Positions 62,514-64,000 of a stretch of DNA of 64,000 nt are shown here, in pieces; positions within the stretch are counted from its first letter, which is position 1; each line of letters opens with the position of its first letter. The stretch is taken from NCBI GenBank assembly GCA_023230565.1, contig JALNXD010000002.1, positions 1 through 64,000 of the forward strand. Reading direction: 5' to 3'. This DNA comes from Syntrophales bacterium. GTDB taxonomy: Bacteria > Desulfobacterota > Syntrophia > Syntrophales > UBA2210. The notes beneath the pieces are model-generated. The model ran no database searches, had not been told where the DNA came from, and saw only the letters and a program-made list of their open reading frames with translations. The translations under genes and the position numbers were made by a program.

Positions 62514-63689
62514 TCAATGAAGGCGGCTTTTGAGTGCCATGATTCTCTTATACGATGTATTGATCCGTGCCGGACTTATCAGATTTTTTTGTAACACGAG
62601 CTTCCTGATGATCGAATGGGCGCGGGACGCAATCATTTCATCATAAATCGAATTGTTCGCAAAAACAAGCATGTCGCAACCGGCAAGAATAGCACGATAT
62701 ATCGCCCGTTCGAGACTATAGTTCAATCTGATCGCCCCCATCTGAAGGTCATCGGATATCACGACTCCCGTATACACAAGATTTATTCGAAGAATGCCGC
62801 TTAGTATATGGGTCGACAAGGTTGCCGGCCACAGGGGATCAAGTTTTCTATTCATAACATGAGCAGTCATGACGAAATCTGCCTTTTTCAACCGTATAAG
62901 GGCCTCAAAAGGTAAAAGTTCTTCAGGGGCCCAGGAATCAGTAACATCGACAAACCCCTCATGTGAATCTGAATCGGAGCTGCCATGGCCTGGGAAATGT
63001 TTGATTGCGCAAAGCACTCCATATCGGTGAAAGGCATCGATAGTTGCTCTCGCATGCCTGATTACCACAGAAGAATCAGGAGAATAGCTTCTTTCAAGTT
63101 CTCCGATAACCGGATTTTCAGGATTTCGATTGAGATCAACGACAGGGGCGAAATTCACGTTTATTCCCAAATCCTTCAATGTTTGAGCCGTAATTTCCGC
63201 AGTTCGCGAGGTTTCATCCAAATTATCAGCATGACCAAGGAAAGAGGCTGATACCGAATCAGGAAACCCGTAACACGATTTAAGCCGCGATACCTTTCCA
63301 CCTTCCTGATCAATGGCTACAAAGAGAGGCACATCGGAAAAAGACTTAAGTTTTTTTACCATAGTCTTCACTTGATGGGGTGATTGAATATTTCTTACGT
63401 GACTTCCTGATGGCACATCATAGTCGAAAAGAATCACTCCGCCAATGGTTTTCGATCGAATATCTCTTACTATCGGACTTCCTTCATCAACTAAAAGGCC
63501 CCGGAATCCCACCAGTATCATTTGTCCGATTTTGGCATCCAGGCAATCCGACGAGGGTAATTTTTGAACTGCAAATGCGGGTTGACAAAAAACCAAACCT
63601 GCCGAACACAATAGAAGAAAAAGAAATTTTTTCATTGTAAAGCCGAATCGAATAGAAATCCGGATATTTTCCGTCCGGGGAGAGCTCAT
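62514..63689 (-). CDS. nagZ: Glycoside hydrolase family 3 beta-N-acetylhexosaminidase (NagZ-like)
   Basis: The GH3 N-terminal domain has A-I-D-Q-E-G-G-K-V-S-R, the catalytic K-H-F-P-G-H-G-S-S-D-S-D-S-H, and the nucleophile segment V-I-S-D-D-L-Q-M-G. It is probably involved in peptidoglycan recycling. A signal peptide (M-K-K-F-L-F-L-L-L-C-S-A-G) lies after an 18-residue extension. I give the ATG at 63689, which overlaps the upstream stop as ATGA, but the ATG at 63635 gives a more normal signal peptide. Neither has a Shine-Dalgarno. An exported NagZ is unlike the cytoplasmic E. coli enzyme. Confidence 0.88.
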   Translation of the reverse strand: MSSPRTENIRISIRFGFTMKKFLFLLLCSAGLVFCQPAFAVQKLPSSDCLDAKIGQMILVGFRGLLVDEGSPIVRDIRSKTIGGVILFDYDVPSGSHVRNIQSPHQVKTMVKKLKSFSDVPLFVAIDQEGGKVSRLKSCYGFPDSVSASFLGHADNLDETSRTAEITAQTLKDLGINVNFAPVVDLNRNPENPVIGELERSYSPDSSVVIRHARATIDAFHRYGVLCAIKHFPGHGSSDSDSHEGFVDVTDSWAPEELLPFEALIRLKKADFVMTAHVMNRKLDPLWPATLSTHILSGILRINLVYTGVVISDDLQMGAIRLNYSLERAIYRAILAGCDMLVFANNSIYDEMIASRAHSIIRKLVLQKNLISPARINTSYKRIMALKSRLH

Positions 63690-64000
63690 TTTTCATTCAT
63701 TATCCACACACCATCCCATCCGGCGCCGGGATTCTGTAATTTGAGAGTTTTACATCTCTGGAGGTACATTTCAGTCACTTTATCCTGGCAATTGAGGCTG
63801 AGTGCCTCCTGAAATGCGTCAACTGCTTTTTCCCAATTTGCTCTACGATAATGGTCCAATCCATTTTTGAAGTGAGTAACCACCTCCATTACATTCGGAA
63901 AACTTTCATATGTATGATAATCAAGAACTTCGTATATTGCGACAGGTGCACGTTTACCCTTTACCACCACCCGGTCAACTTCGCGGATCCTGTATGTTCC
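63686..64000 (-). CDS. Class III nucleotide cyclase with C-terminal TPR segment, partial
   Basis: The visible 104 residues start in the end of a class III adenylate/guanylate cyclase domain (I-R-E-V-D-R-V-V-V-K-G-K, then A-P-V-A-I-Y-E-V-L). A TPR-like helical repeat follows (F-K-N-G-L-D-H-Y-R-R-A-N-W-E-K-A-V-D-A-F). The catalytic part lies beyond the window. Many such proteins have an N-terminal CHASE2 sensor, which cannot be checked here. Its stop overlaps the nagZ start, so the two are co-transcribed. Confidence 0.8.
   Translation of the reverse strand, partial: GTYRIREVDRVVVKGKRAPVAIYEVLDYHTYESFPNVMEVVTHFKNGLDHYRRANWEKAVDAFQEALSLNCQDKVTEMYLQRCKTLKLQNPGAGWDGVWIMNEK

Overview
The window is a stretch of bacterial chromosome that is mostly conserved housekeeping DNA. 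Gene content points to a Gram-negative anaerobe of the Desulfobacterota (former Deltaproteobacteria), probably near the syntrophic or sulfate-reducing lineages. The evidence is LpxC and WaaA (lipopolysaccharide), an outer-membrane porin, a four-subunit ketoacid:ferredoxin oxidoreductase, EtfBA next to a membrane-bound EtfAB:quinone oxidoreductase, a DUF4390-NtrY-NtrX unit, and DUF3568 and DUF3047 proteins. The species cannot be named from sequence alone. Both ends are cut: an IS3-family element enters from the left, and a class III nucleotide cyclase runs off the right.

Layout. 0-0.1 kb: IS3-family right end. 0.4-10.1 kb (+): EthD-like protein, yebC-ruvCAB, queH, lpxC, DUF4390-ntrY-ntrX. 10.1-29.1 kb (-): DUF3568 lipoprotein, a long codirectional block (flavodoxin, fmt, DUF3047, rsmB, HD protein, MBL hydrolase, purC, dnaJ, carB, a purF-like gene), then the energy genes (EMO, etfA, etfB, acs). 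29.4-35.8 kb (+): porin, hflX, porGDAB. 35.8-43.5 kb: waaA (-), hisF-lipoprotein-rpe-methyltransferase (+), and a surface-glycan group with radical SAM, GT2 and O-antigen ligase (-). 43.7-51.1 kb (+): Na/Pi cotransporter, groES-groEL, ileS-lspA. 51.1-64 kb: 3D-domain lipoprotein and squalene-synthase-like gene (-), an unusual 0.8-kb gene-free region, a second NtrBC-type two-component pair (+), metallophosphoesterase, MEMO-like protein and cardiolipin synthase (-), NifU-like protein (+), msrAB, nagZ and the cyclase (-).

Working together: Acs activates acetate. EtfBA collects electrons from acyl-CoA dehydrogenases and the EMO protein passes them to menaquinone. PorGDAB links a 2-ketoacid/acyl-CoA couple to ferredoxin. 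This fits an anaerobe living on short-chain acids.

There is no obvious defence island, prophage or CRISPR array, and I recognised no tRNA or rRNA gene. The most notable signals are regulatory RNA and odd paralogues: (1) a riboswitch-like leader with terminator and antiterminator in front of porG; (2) a PurF-like protein lacking several canonical glutaminase and PRPP-site residues; (3) the 52.7-53.5 kb region, which has an intrinsic terminator with no gene behind it, a large hairpin, an operator-like palindrome, and a copy of the porin leader element.
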